Origin: Myotis daubentonii
Taxonomy: Eukaryota > Chordata > Mammalia > Chiroptera > Vespertilionidae
Direction: 5' to 3'
Assembly (NCBI RefSeq): GCF_963259705.1
Contig: NC_081847.1
Span: 74,653,469-74,717,468 of the forward strand
DNA: 64,000 nt
The stretch's first letter is position 1; the number at the start of each line of letters is the position of its first letter. A program made the position numbers and the translations under genes. Below the pieces are notes generated by a model. That model was not told the origin of the DNA and searched no databases. It worked only from the letters and a program-made list of their open reading frames with translations. This document shows positions 36,301 through 48,218 of the stretch, piece after piece.

Positions 36301-37543
36301 CTGTTTTTGCAGTTTGGGGGTGAAGTGAGGACAGGAAACAGCCAACATAGCAGGATTCTCCCCAGGGCTTTATATGCCTAAAACTCTTATATGGATACTA
36401 CTGTTCAGAAAAGTCAGAAAATAAAATTAAGAAAACTGAGATAATTTTTAAAAATGCAGGCAGACACCAGGAAACAGGGTAGAGGAGATGCCAAATAGGG
36501 TTGGTCAATGCCAGCTGTAAGAGTTTGGGATCAGATACCAAACTTGGTTCAGATGAAACACAAAAGCCAGATTCATCGAGAACAGAGCTCCTTGGAAACT
36601 TGGGCCAGCTTTTCATTCAGACAGAGGACTTCAGGTTTTGTGGGTAGAGCATGGTAACATTGCAAGCTCCTCCACTGTAAATTGAAGAATCTGCTTTTCC
36701 TTCGTCTTCAAGTCATATTCAGGGAGGGCAAAGCCACATCACACCACCTTGACTCCTGGGAAAAGTACGAAGGATTAAGACCAGAAGGCGAGTCAGGGAA
36801 GGATCTGAGAGCTGGGCAGCTGTGGCAACAGCCCCTCCCCGTCTTGAGGATCTGAGCCGTTATGGTTCTGTTTTAAAATAAACTAAGATTCAGATGAACA
36901 GAAAGTTTGTGTTTCACATTAACATTGTGGCTTTTTCTCAGCTGGGTGTTTTTATTTTCTCTGTCACTTTGCATTATAGAAATAACACAGCTTTCCAAGG
37001 GAACAGCTCCGTCAGATAAGTAAACAGCATAGAGTATGTCGCATAGAGTGCAGAATTTGAGGCTCCCTGACTCAGGGAGGCTCTGGCCAGAAAGGTCATT
37101 GGCTATTGGCATAAAGCATTGCCTTCGGGCTCAATTCTAAATTGGGATGCCAAAGAGCCATACCTCATCTTCTAGGCTATGCTGCTTTGCATTTTCTCAT
37201 AGGCCAGGAAAGAGGCAGCTGGAAAAATCGATCACCATACTTGCCCCAACCCTTCCCAGCACAGGTGTGGGCACTGACTACTGCCACCAGCATCCTCAGC
37301 CCTGTCCAATCCTAGCACAGTGGAGGCCCAATTTAGGAAAATGTCATTATGTTTCTGCCCACCATGAATGTGAGCTTCAGAAATAGTTACATTCTGTATA
37401 TGGCAGTCAACATACATTGGGGTAAGAGAGAGAATACATACCCAGATAGCTGTCTGAGCCCTTTTATTCCAAACTCCTATACATTGCCTAAGACCTGATT
37501 GACTGACTCGTCTCCTGAATTTGTTCTTGATTTTTATTCTTGA

Positions 37544-38162
37544 CTAGTGGCCCAGTACACTAATTTGTGCACCTTGAAAGGAACTGTGGGCCGCGAGGCT
37601 GCAGTGGGTACAGGAGCAGGTCTTGGCCCATCCTTCACACACCTGCCTGGCCCCTCACAGCCTCCAGTCCCCTGTCTGCCTGCAGCCCTGCTCCCATGCT
37701 CCCAGCGCCAGCAGCTGGTGTAAGTAGGGCTGGCGCCATCAGCGGGTGTGAGCTGGGGCTGCTGCCCTGAGCCCCTAAAAGGCAGGGGGAGGTGGAGAAG
37801 CCCTCAGGGGCAATTGGGGCCAGCAGCCACTGTTCGCATCTGCTGACAGTGCCAAGCGATTGGGGCTGGCACCAGGCACCAGCAGTGGGTGCCAGCAGAG
37901 CCAGTGCTGGCAGCAGATGCAAGCACCAGGCAGGACTGTGGCACAAAGGAGCAAAGAATTTTTAGTAACCACCAGAGGCTTGCCCCATGACAGCAACTGG
38001 TGCCCTACCTTGGTCTGGAGCCTCCACTCACCTGCTCCCCCATCCCACCGTGGCCAACACCCGCCATGTTCCACACATGTCCCCTGGTGGTCAGCTCACA
38101 TCATAACAACCGGTTGTTCAGTTGTTCGGTCTATTTGCATATTAGGGTTTTATATAGAGAGA
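37544..38162 (-). mobile_element. HeliBat-type Helitron, GC-rich subfamily
   Basis: On the minus strand the 5' end is the complement of 'tatttgcatattagggtttt', and the 3' terminal CTAG lies at 37544-37547 with A just before it (37543). A T follows position 38162. The GC-rich interior, full of 'cagcagtgggtgccagcaga'-like segments, matches the plus-strand element at 54961-55542. This defines a subfamily distinct from the G-rich copies at 20683 and 34357. Open frames up to 128 codons reflect its GC-rich repetitive content. Confidence 0.88.
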
Positions 38163-39128
38163 TGTTTTTTTCCTGAGGGGCCAGGAAAAAAAACATGGCC
38201 CCTCAGCCCAGACTCCCTCCACAAGGACTTGCACCTGTTTGAGTAACCCTACCACATCCTAAACAGGCCTCCATGATTAGCTTGACATTGACAGAATGAA
38301 AAAAATTCTGCTAAGACCCAAACCCCTCTGCCACTGCTCCCCACTCTTGCAATAAGACTCCTTATAGCTCAACCTTAACCCAAATGGAACTCAACTTTGC
38401 TTTATATTTGGGATTGGTGATTTAAGTGGTTTCCCTTTTTTCAAAGCAAGGAAGGAACTAACTTGGGAAATTCTGGCTTAAACAGAATTAAAAAGGGTTC
38501 TTTACTGCAGAACTTCCCAAAGCCTTTGTTGCGTATCACAAATCTCCAACATGAGCACAGAATATGCAAGACTTTTAACAGAGACGCCCTTCCTCCCACA
38601 AGAAGCATCTTGTACAGTATTCTATTTACAAGTATATTTTGGGGAATGCTAACATCAAGGGTGGTTAACTGCTTCTTAGAGATATCTCAGGAGATGATTC
38701 TGATGGTAAAGAGACTCAGCAGATGGAGACATTTTTGCTGAAATGACTGCTGAGCAAATACAGACCTGGCAGGCATGTAAGTCCTTTCTATCACTTAGTG
38801 TTGTTGTTTTTTTCTGTTTAGCCCAGACTAGTGTGCATAATTATGACTGAGTTAGACAGACATTTCCAATGTGCAATTTAAGTGAAAGCTGTATTATAGC
38901 CCAAGCCAACTCATCTCCTAATCCCATGAGGAGAAAGCTCAAAGTGGACATAAGTTTAAAAGGGATCCTCACAAATGAAGGGGAGAGGGGGTGGTGGTTA
39001 GATGCTGAAACATCTTTAGGATTCCATTTCCAATCTGAGGTTCTCACAGGAGGGTAACTAGAATCAAGGATATGCAAGAAAAGAAGATGCCCCTTCAAAG
39101 ATCAAAGCATGCTTAGTGGCCTCCCAAC

Positions 39129-39162
39129 ACGCACACACACAAACACACACACACACACACAT
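39129..39162. repeat. (CA)n microsatellite
   Basis: A CA array with one interruption. Confidence 0.9.
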
Positions 39163-39604
39163 GCACACCACATATGTGTGCATTCTGCATGTGAAAAACA
39201 TGGGCTGAAGACTCTTGTTGTCAGCTTCTACCTGCCACAGCTTTGCCCTATTATGTCAGTGCTGCCTCAACCATACCAGTCCCTTATCCAGCTAGTGACA
39301 AAGCTGACTATAATCAGGTCCATTTGACCACCTTTAAGATGCAGGTATGGTCTAAAGTCTGTCTCAGCTCTGCCCACTGAGCTGCATCATCCACCTGATG
39401 TTCTCCTGCCCATCTGCCCTTTTGTCATTGACTCTGCTGCCAGGTTTGAACTCTCTGTATCTGCTCTTTGGAGATGCTAAGTTGTGGGGGCTCCACCAAT
39501 TCCTGGAGTCATGTGATGCTCTGCTATACCCGTACCAAATCTTAATTTTACAAACACCTTCTTCAATTGTCTGGAGCTATTTTAGCCTCTTCTATTCTCT
39601 CTAG

Positions 39605-39690
39605 AACAGCACTGCCCAATAGCACTTTCTGCAATGATGAATATGGTCTATTTCTATATTGCCCAATGCAATAGCTACCAGCCAGATCAT
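39605..39690 (+). mobile_element. hAT-Charlie-type MITE fragment
   Basis: Begins CAGCACTGCCCAATAGCACT and continues 'ttctgcaatgatgaatatgg', the head of an old eutherian hAT MITE. The far end is not recognisable. Confidence 0.6.
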
Positions 39691-39734
39691 CTCCCCAGAT
39701 CAATCACTCATAAACACTTCAACATCATTCAACA

Positions 39735-39910
39735 CATTTACTGGCCATGTGGCATAGAATAGTCACTTTCTTGAGCTTCAAATCTGTCATCTGTATAGTG
39801 GGATAATTACATGTGCTTCACAGGGACATTGTCAAATGGTAGTAAATGAGGCAATGCTTGTGAAGTGCCTATCACAGAGTCTGTCACATAGCCAGTGCTC
39901 CGTGTTTATT
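39735..39910 (+). mobile_element. MIR SINE
   Basis: The MIR core and 3' end are visible: 'aaatctgtcatctgtatagt', 'gtaaatgaggcaatgcttgt' and 'gaagtgcctatcacagagtc'. Confidence 0.75.
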
Positions 39911-41186
39911 TCCCTTCCCTTCATCTAAAGGTAAGTCCAGTGACTAAAATGCTCAGATGGTTCATGTTTTTCTGGGTAACCTCAACACTGTCTTGTTCAT
40001 CCCCTAAAATTCTAAAACCCATAGGGTTTTAAAGAAAAGATTTTGATCATGATTGGAAAATAGTTTTGCTTTTCATCTCCTGCAATGTTCCACAAGCTGG
40101 AGTTCTCATTCTAGCACTGGTTTCTGAAAAGCCCAGCCTCAATTTCCTTCCTGTGTCAATCAAGGAGTAGCCCCTTTCTGGGGAGTGGGGGTGGCTGGAA
40201 GTGAGACCTATTGTTCATTTTCATTGTGTAACCTTTCCTCAATTAAAAAGAAAAAGCCCTTTAAAATGTGTAGGATGGAGGCTTTGCTTCCTCCCTCTAT
40301 AAGAGGCCCTAGGGACAGCTGGTAGGGCAGCTGCAGCCCAGAGGGAAAAAGGATGGGCGGGGAGGCAATTTGGGGACTCCTCCTACCAGAAGGAGAAGCT
40401 GGGCCCACTCTTGAGTAATCCAGAGAGAGGGCTGCTAGAGCCTTCATAACCCTTGAGACACAGGCACAATGTCCTTGAATCTCCAATTATTTAGCCTGTG
40501 GTCTCCCCAGATTTCTCCAATTCCAGGTGCTTATGATCCTTATAATCTCATGATTTCCTCTACCTCTGGGGTTCCTGGCTTTCTCAATGTGTAATGAATG
40601 TCACGCTTTTCATCAATGAAAACATACATATGTACTAACAAACAAAATATAGAACAGAATCTCTCAGAAACAGCATGTTTCAATATAGTAGACTTCATAC
40701 TAACCAAGTTTGAGTTTCACCAAGACATCATGCAATAGGAACTTAAAAATGAATAGGCTTCCTTGCCTACCATAGGAGAGCCACCCACACCTGGACATCC
40801 TCCCTAGACCTCTCTTCCCAATGCCCACTGCCTCCTCTCTTCTTCCCCCCATCCTCCTGCTCTTATCCTGTCTCTCTTCCTCACCTTCTGCCTATTGGAA
40901 TTCCAAGAACACTTCAGATTCCTCATCCTGTACCATGATGAGCAATTCTGCAACTTCTAACTTCAACTTCAAGGAACTGAAACAAGTAGGAAAACCTGAC
41001 ATTGAATAGTTAGAATACCACCAACAGAGAAGAAATGATTGGGAAGGAGTAAAGAACTGGGTTTGATATTCCAGGAGGAGGCTTTGGGTAGAAGAATAAG
41101 CAGGAATAGTCAGCTTAGGTGTGGTTGGGGTTAGAACATTCAGGAGTCATCAGGTACCTAGAGAAGAGGAAGGTATAGACTTGGCT

Positions 41187-41845
41187 TGGTGGGAATGCAG
41201 ACTGGTGCAGCCACTGTGGAGAACAGTATGGAGTTTCCTCAAAAAACTAAAAATGGAACTGCCATTTGACCCAGTGATCCCACTTCTAGGAATATATCCC
41301 AAGAAACTAGAAACACCAATCAGAAAGGATATATGCACCCCTATGTTCATAGCAGCACAATTTACAACATCTAAGATTTGGAAACAGCCTAAGTGCCCAT
41401 CAGCAGATGAGTGGTACATCTACACAATAGAATACTATAAAAAAGAAGGAATTCTTACCATTTGCAATAGCATGGATGGACCTGGAGAGCATTATGCTAA
41501 CCGAAATAAGCCAGTCAGAGAAAGATAAATATCACATGATCTCACTCATTTGTGGAATATAATGAACAACATAAACTGATGAACAAAAACAGATCCAGAG
41601 ACAGAGAAGCATCGATCAGACCATCAACCCTCAGAGGGAAGGTAGGGGAAGGTGTGGGTAAAGGGGAGAGTTCAACCAAAGGACTTGTATGCATGCATAT
41701 TAGCCTAACCAATGGACACAGACACCAGGGGGATGAGGGCATGAGTTGGAGTGTGGGGCACGGGGGGGGGGGGAGGGGGGAGGGGCGGGGGGGGGCGGTA
41801 AGGACACATATGTAATAACTTAATCAATAAAGAAAAAAAAAAGAA
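41187..41845 (+). mobile_element. Bat L1, 5'-truncated, 3' end with poly(A)
   Basis: The end of ORF2 is readable from 'ggtgggaatgcagactggtg' through 'gatcccacttctaggaatat' and 'gcaatagcatggatggacct' to a stop near 41528. The 3' UTR has a G-rich run (41759-41799) and ends 'taataacttaatcaataaag' plus an A-rich tail. An open frame of about 110 codons retains L1 reverse-transcriptase C-terminal sequence but lacks everything upstream. It belongs to the same young subfamily as 9873-10306. Confidence 0.9.
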
Positions 41846-41933
41846 ACTCAGGATGTTCTCCAGAATTGCAGATAATCATGTTAAGTTGAGTTCATTAAGG
41901 TGGATCCTAATCAAATATGAAGTTTGGATGCAT

Positions 41934-41958
41934 GCACACACACACACACACACACACA
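41934..41958. repeat. (CA)n microsatellite
   Basis: A perfect CA array following 'gatgcatg'. Confidence 0.93.
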
Positions 41959-42204
41959 GAGGTAGAGCACTATGTGATGATGAAGGTCGAATTCAGAGTG
42001 GCCTATTCACAAATGAAAGAATGATGGCCAGCAAACCACCAGAAGCTGGTAGAGACTCATGGAACAGATTCTTTCTTAGAAGTAACAAACCCTGCCCACA
42101 CCTTGACCTCAGACTTCTAGCCTCCAGAACCGTGAGACAATTCATTTCTGTTGTCTAAGCCATAAGTTTATGCTATCTCTAGGAAACAAATATGTCCTTA
42201 GAAA

Positions 42205-42780
42205 AGTTCCCCAAAGTGCAAATATTGGGTCAAAGGGTATGAATAATTTTAAGGTTCTTGATATATATTGCCAGGTTGCAAAATTTCCCAATTTTTGGTG
42301 ATTTTCTAACTCCATTAACTGTGACTGAGAATATTTGTTTCATCATACTCTCTCCAGAATGCTATTGTTTTTATAAACTTTGCTAATTTATTTGACAAAC
42401 TATATCACACAAATTTTGTATTCAAATTTCTTTGATTATCCCTGAGATTAAATACTGTCTACATTTATTAGTCATTTTTGTTTCCTATATTATGAGATCT
42501 GTGTCCTGCCCAGGTCTTTTGAAGTGATATACATTTTTAATTTTTGGAATTATGGATTTTTTCCTGTTCTATTTGCATGAATCCCTTTTATAGCATAGAT
42601 CATAACTTTTTTTTTCTGGCATGCTTAATGCAAATATGTCTCTGATGTGTTATTTTTATTTTTCTTCTCATGCTTTGAATATATATTCTGAGAGACAACA
42701 TTTTTGAGGGCTTTTAAACTTAAATATATAAAATGCTTATGCTATTTATGCCAGGATGAAATTTTGTTATGAAACATAAT
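42205..42780 (-). mobile_element. Old L1 3' region fragment
   Basis: In plus orientation 'attgggtcaaagggtatgaa', 'tatatattgccaggttgcaa' and the following pattern match the reverse complement of the 3' region of old L1M elements. Divergence is high. Confidence 0.6.
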
Positions 42781-42916
42781 ATTCAATTAGTCTAGAATGT
42801 AGGATTTGGGGATAGGGTGTTAATTAAGGATTTCTTTTGTTTTATTAACACATCACTAACCTAGTAATCCCTTACCAACTAGTTCTTTATCTTTCTCTTT
42901 CCTACATTTTGAAAGT

Positions 42917-42957
42917 GCATATATATATATCTATAGATATAGATATAGATATAGATA
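42917..42957. repeat. TA/GATA microsatellite
   Basis: A short (TA)n passes into (GATATA)n, directly abutting a Helitron 5' end. Confidence 0.9.
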
Positions 42958-43207
42958 TCCTATATAATAATAAGCTACTATTGCAAATCAACCAAACTGC
43001 AGAACGACCAGTCACTGTGACACGCACTGACCACCAGAGGGCAGACACTCAACGCAGGAGCTGCCCCCTGGTGGTCAGTGCACTCCCATAGGGGAGCCCA
43101 GCTCAGCCAGAAGCCGGACTCAAGGCTGGTGAGCACAGCGGCAGTGAGGGGAGCCTCTCCCACCTCTGCAGCAGTTGGACATCCCCCGAGGGCTCCTGGA
43201 CTGCTAG
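42958..43207 (+). mobile_element. HeliBat-type Helitron, 3'-truncated
   Basis: Starts TCCTATATAATAATAAGCTA after an A. It carries the CCACCAGAGGGCAG ... CTGCCCCCTGGTGG palindromic block and the 'ggacatcccccgagggctcc' block, but stops near 43207 without the usual hairpin and GGGCCTCTAG end. A second Helitron starts 7 bp further on. Confidence 0.88.
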
Positions 43208-43213
43208 AGTATA

Positions 43214-43892
43214 TCTATATTAATAAAAGAGTAATATGCTAATTAGAACAGACGTCTTACAGACAACCTTCTGGACGTCTTTCTGGACAAAGCCACAGCG
43301 GCTGCGAGGGCCGAGGCTCAGGCAACCACAGGGGGGTGCGAAGGGCCAGGCTCAGATGGCTGCAAAGGACCCAGGTTCAGACAGGCAGTGGCAACAGCAG
43401 TGGGGTAATGGGGGCAGTGCCTTCCCCTGATCCGCCAGGTTGCCTCCTGCAGAGGGAGGCCAGACTGTGGCTTAGGCTGGGGCAAGGCAGAGACAGTTAG
43501 GGGTGATCAGGCTGGCAGGGGAGCAAGTTAGGGGCAATCAGGCTGGCAAGGGAGCAAGGTAGGGGCGATCAGGCCGGTGGGGGACAAGTAAGGGGCAATC
43601 AGGCTGGCAGGGGGGCAAAGTAGGGGCGATCAGGCCAGCACAGGGGCAAGTTAGGGGTGATCAGGCAGGCAGGCAGAGGGGTTAGGGGCAATCATGCAGG
43701 CAGGCAGGTGAGCAGTTAGGAGCCAGTGGTCCTGGATTGTGAAAGGGATGTCTGACTGTGGGGAGCAGGCCTAAACTGTCAGTAGGACATTCCCTGAGGG
43801 CTCCCGGACTGTGAGAGGGCACAGGCTGGGCTGAGGGACCTCGCTACCCCCCGCCCCACAAGTGCACAGATTTTTGTACACTGGGCCTCTAG
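43214..43892 (+). mobile_element. HeliBat-type Helitron with internal minisatellite
   Basis: Starts TCTATATTAATAAAAGAGTA after A (43213) and ends GGGCCTCTAG before T (43893). Inside, about 43490-43720, a unit of roughly 32 bp ('ggggcaatcaggctggcagg...') is repeated six to seven times with variation. No transposition gene is present. Confidence 0.9.
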
Positions 43893-43934
43893 TATTTAAT
43901 AATTATGAAGTATATATAATACGAAGTATATATA

Positions 43935-44065
43935 ATAATTATTCCCATTTTTCAGGGGAGGAAATTGAGATTCTGGGAGGTTAAGCCATTGTTCTAAGGT
44001 TGGGCAGCTGGAATGTGGATTAACAGGCTGGGAAGTCAGTCCAGCTCAGAGCCCACATCAACCAC
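43935..44065 (-). mobile_element. MIR SINE
   Basis: Blocks 'cccatttttcaggggaggaa', 'attgagattctgggaggtta' and 'agtccagctcagagcccaca' are the complement of the MIR core. Confidence 0.7.
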
Positions 44066-46949
44066 AATGACACCACTCTGTACAGACTCCCCATGCTTGC
44101 AGGAAGGTGAGAGATTCAATAGCAGTCTGATGGCTGAGAGGGGCTGTGGGGTGCTTGTTCTCACCCAAATCGTGGATATAGAAGAGTTATTGAATCAATT
44201 AGCAATTGGATCTCATTTAGAGAAAACTACTAGATAAACTCCAATCAAACCTCCAACCACCCATGCACAGACTTGGCGTTCCCAGCCCCTCAGCAAGACT
44301 GCAGTGGACACAAATCACATTGCAATGAAGGCCTTGTTGCCCCAGATATGAGGAATGCTGGTGGCCACACCCTCTACCTGTCAGCCCCTTCCACAACTGC
44401 CTCAACTGCCCAGTTGACCCATCTCACCCAAGCTCACCCTGAATCCAATGACTAAATGATACCATGGTGTAAACACTCAGCCCCTTAGTCAACTTGGGAC
44501 AATTCTGAAATGGCCATTTCACCTCCCGATTTCCCCATGTAGTCAATCAAGGTTGTCCTTGGGCCGTATCACAAGCTGGATCTTTCCCTCCTCCCACTTC
44601 TGTTCCCTCACCTCCTGTCCACAGATGCAGAGCCCAAAGACATTGCTAGTAAACACCCTGCTTGCTAAACTCGGTCTCATCTGCATCCCAGGGAACCCAA
44701 CTGGCAATAGATTCAGTTCTGTCTGAAGCCACTTCAGGTACAGCCTTGCCACAAAAAGTAACAGTCCACGGTCTACCTGTAGACTTCCCTGGGGCCCAAT
44801 CAGCATATTCAGTAGCTCTGTAAATCCACCAGAACTTTCCAGTTGAAACTGACTCCTTCTCTCTTTTTCAAAATATTCACCAGATTGTCATCATTTATGG
44901 CCTCCTGTTGCAGCAACCAGCCCCGGCCCTAGACTCTCAGTCATAGATCAAGGCAAAAACAGTCGGGAGTTTGCAGCCAAATATAGTAAAAAATGTTGAA
45001 TATATCACCTTCCCGCACCAAAATGGTACTGCTTTAGCAAGTCTATTTTCTTTCTCCACTCCTTGATTTAATGGCTTCCTCCGGTTTATGAAATATTTTC
45101 TACCCAGGGCCCACTGCAAACATCTTTATAAAATAGACTTCATCTTTGAACAGGTCACTTTCCTATTGAATTTTAACATTTTAAGAAGGAAAGGGGGAGT
45201 ATTTCTGACCCAGATCTTCTCTGAACAAGTATTTAAGTGGGTTCCTAGATGCCAGTATTTAAGCTCTGCTGACAGCCAATGTAATCATCAGCTTGTAAAA
45301 CAAAGTCTGAAGTTCACGCCCGTAGAGAGCACAGTGAACAGGCTCAAACCACTCCAGTGATGTGGCATAGACAATTTAATTTCTGCCCATGGCCACGGTG
45401 CCAGTCTTGACTTCATACAGTTAGTAAGTGACAAAGCCAAAATTTGACCAGCCTGATTCTGATTCCATGCTCTTCCAACCATACTGTGCAATTCAACAAA
45501 TACTTAGCGGGCATCACTTTTTTGTGTGTAAGTATAATATTTCTGAAATACCTGTGAGTGTTACCTTATAGATGTTCTAGTTTTTCTCTGATTGTCTAGG
45601 AAAAGGAGCTCCAGGGAAAGGGGCAGGGATGCCTCCAGAAGAAAAACAAAGGGAAAGAGAGGATTGGGGAAGGAAGAAAGCTAGTGGACATCCCTGTGAG
45701 CATTTATACAGCACTTATTGTTGCCTAAAGTGTACTAATTACTTTAATGATACTATTTCACACTCAACTTAAGAAACAAGTACAAGAGTGCCTCAGAAAC
45801 TGAATATACTTGGACCCTCTGTTCAGAGAACAAGCCAGGATACTGAAGAATGTTCTTATGCTGCTCCTGAGTTTCAAGGAATGAGTGCAAGAGTTCAGAT
45901 AGCATGGGACGTGTTCAGAAATGTATCAGAATCTGTTCAGTTCCCGTACTTGGGTAGTGAAAGTCCAAAGAGCCACGTGGACCTGCACTGTGTTTATCTC
46001 CAGTTTGCCGATGAAGACTGGCGGTCACAGAGGCCATGTACTTTGTCAGGCTCAGCCCATTATGGATGGAACCGGAATTGGGGCCAGTATAAATCCCAGT
46101 CTAGAGCTTTGTGCTTCCTCCCAGTCTAACAGGGGTGGGATACTACGGCTGTTTGGAAGCTGAGCAGGAGTTGGAGTGGGGAGCAGAATGAAGGATGAAT
46201 GGGAAATAGTAAGTAACTGGGGAAAGTGCTAGCTGAGAGCAGGGGCTGAAGGCAGACAATGCTTAGCCTGATAGTCTGTCTGGCTTCTCTTTGCAGCACC
46301 AAGCACATATCAAGGCATCTTTGATTCCACATGTCCTGGGCATGCCAGTGTGTACCATCATCCATTTCCAACCAGCCCCAGCAAATGAAAGGAGGGAAAA
46401 ATACTTTTCTGACTGGCAGAATTCATCAAAATGAATTGGAACACCTATCAGCCTGAAACAGCAGTTTGCAACTTGCCCGGCAACAAATCTTTCTGGGGAC
46501 ATTATCTCACAGGAAACAACACAGGATAAATTCTTAGCACAATATGATTCCTCCCTCCCTTTACCTCCTCCCCACTTCAGAAAGATTTAACATCTAATTC
46601 AGGTTTGGACGAGCTGCCTCATCTCTGGAGAAACACTGTTGATCTCTGTCGGACCCCACGGCCTTGGGCAGAACAAACTGGAGGAAGGGAGAAGCGTGGA
46701 CCAGAGGCAGTGATAAATAAACACATTACTGCCGCCTGTGACGGAGCACCATGACCTCCAACACAAGTGCCGAGTTGCAGCTGTTTAACACAAGCCACCC
46801 TATTTCCTGCAACCCCAGGGTCTTAAAGTGCCAAAGCAAGAGAAAGATGCCCAACGAGTCCGCCCCTTCTATCAGAACCTAGAGACAGTTGGCTCGCTGG
46901 CTCCCATCAGAATAAAAAACATAGGAGGAAGGAGAGATGTGGAAACTAT

Positions 46950-47046
46950 TTCTCATTGAGGAAACTGAGACGCAAATTTAGAAGAAGTAGCTAAATGGGC
47001 CAAGGCCACATACTAAAAAGTGGTAGAGTGAGGATCGAATGTAAAA
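46950..47046 (-). mobile_element. MIR fragment
   Basis: 'cattgaggaaactgagacgc' followed by 'gccaaggccacatactaaaa' is the complement of the MIR core. Confidence 0.7.
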
Positions 47047-47439
47047 CTTGTTTACAAATAATTTCATGGGAGGAATGAGTTGGGAATCAGTACAATTTGT
47101 TATTGTCGCTTTAAAGAAAATATCATTTTTTCCCTAGTGAACCTGATCCAGGCTACCATTCATTGAGTTTGAATCTTTACACACATACACAATCTTATAA
47201 CACTGACTATAGGAAAAACGGCTGAGTATTAATTATTTAAATTAATTAGAGCTAGAGATAGTCACAGTAGAACCACGTAACTATCCTAATCTTATGGAAA
47301 TGAATAACAACTCTTTGTTGGAAGAAGCAAAAGTACCCATTTTTAAAGAAAACTATAACTCATGAATTGATAAAGCAAAAAGACATGCTTGAATGCTACA
47401 GAAAAGCCAACATTTCTGTGTTGTATGCTGGGAGCTGGA

Positions 47440-47565
47440 AGAGATCTCGGCCATCATCTCATCCCAGTTTCCTGAAGGGAGAACAGAGAATCAGAGACAG
47501 AGCGAGCTGCCCAAGGTTGCACAGCTTCTACATGGCAGAGCTGGGAAAGAAGATGGTCCCTTGAC
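47440..47565 (-). mobile_element. MIR fragment
   Basis: 'gagctgcccaaggttgcaca' and 'atggcagagctgggaaagaa' fit the complement of the MIR core. Confidence 0.65.
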
Positions 47566-48016
47566 CCTCTGCCAAAGATCTGTCCTTGGAGCACTTCACA
47601 TTATCTTTTTTTTTTTTTATCACTGAAGAAAATAAAATACAGAGAACTTGGGCTGTAGAATGTTTTAGTTAACAGGAGATGCACCAATCAGTTTGTGACA
47701 AGCACCATTTTAACAAAGAGCCAAGTGGGTCTGGGAAAATTTCCAGAAGAAAGGCCATTGTCTATGATCTTGACTAAGAACTCACTTAACTTAACAGATA
47801 GCATCATGCCTGGCCCATAGGAGATGGCCCATAAGTATGTGTGGAACTGACAAGTTACCTTTCACATCAGACAAATGAACAGTATAATCTCTCAGCAGTC
47901 CCCGTTCTAGATAGTTCTCTGACACTGAATCTTGTTTATGTCCTACAAGTGTCTCCCATTGTTTATGTCCTTACTTCCATTTCCCCCTGTATCTCCACAC
48001 GAATATTGTTCTAGAG

Positions 48017-48218
48017 CAGTGATGGCGAACTCATTTTTTTGGTTGATTTTTCTTTGTTAAACGGCATTTAAATATATAAAATAAATATCAAAAATATAAA
48101 GCTTTGTTTTACTATGGTTGCAAATATCAAAAAATTTCTATATGTGACACGGCACCAGAGTTAAGTTAGGGTTTATCAAAATGCTGACACGCCGAGATCA
48201 AAAGGTTCGCCATCACTG
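48017..48218 (+). mobile_element. Non-autonomous hAT (nhAT-type)
   Basis: Starts CAGTGATGGCGAAC and ends GTTCGCCATCACTG, perfect inverted termini of a bat nhAT family. A perfect 8-bp target duplication TTCTAGAG flanks it (48009-48016, 48219-48226). Compared with the relative at 55545-55779 it lacks about 33 bp just inside the left end. No transposase is present. Confidence 0.93.

Larger units (their letters stand above)
38163..41186. other. Gene-free stretch with minor repeats
   Basis: No exon is supported. Contents: overlapping hairpins at 38162-38206, a CA array at 39129-39162, a hAT fragment at 39605-39690 and a MIR at about 39735-39910. Remaining sequence is unremarkable and its open frames are short and overlapping. 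Confidence 0.5.
44066..48008. other. Gene-free stretch with MIRs and a possible old LTR
   Basis: No exon is supported. About 44230-44800 reads like an eroded repeat, possibly an old LTR ('ccccttagtcaacttgggac', 'acattgctagtaaacaccct'), family unresolved. MIR pieces lie at about 45695-45785, 46950-47046 and 47440-47565. Open frames up to 113 codons lack recognisable similarity. Confidence 0.45.

Noticed and set aside
41121..41528. 135-codon frame with clear protein-like sequence
   Set aside because: It is the C-terminal end of L1 ORF2 in a 5'-truncated element, not a host gene.
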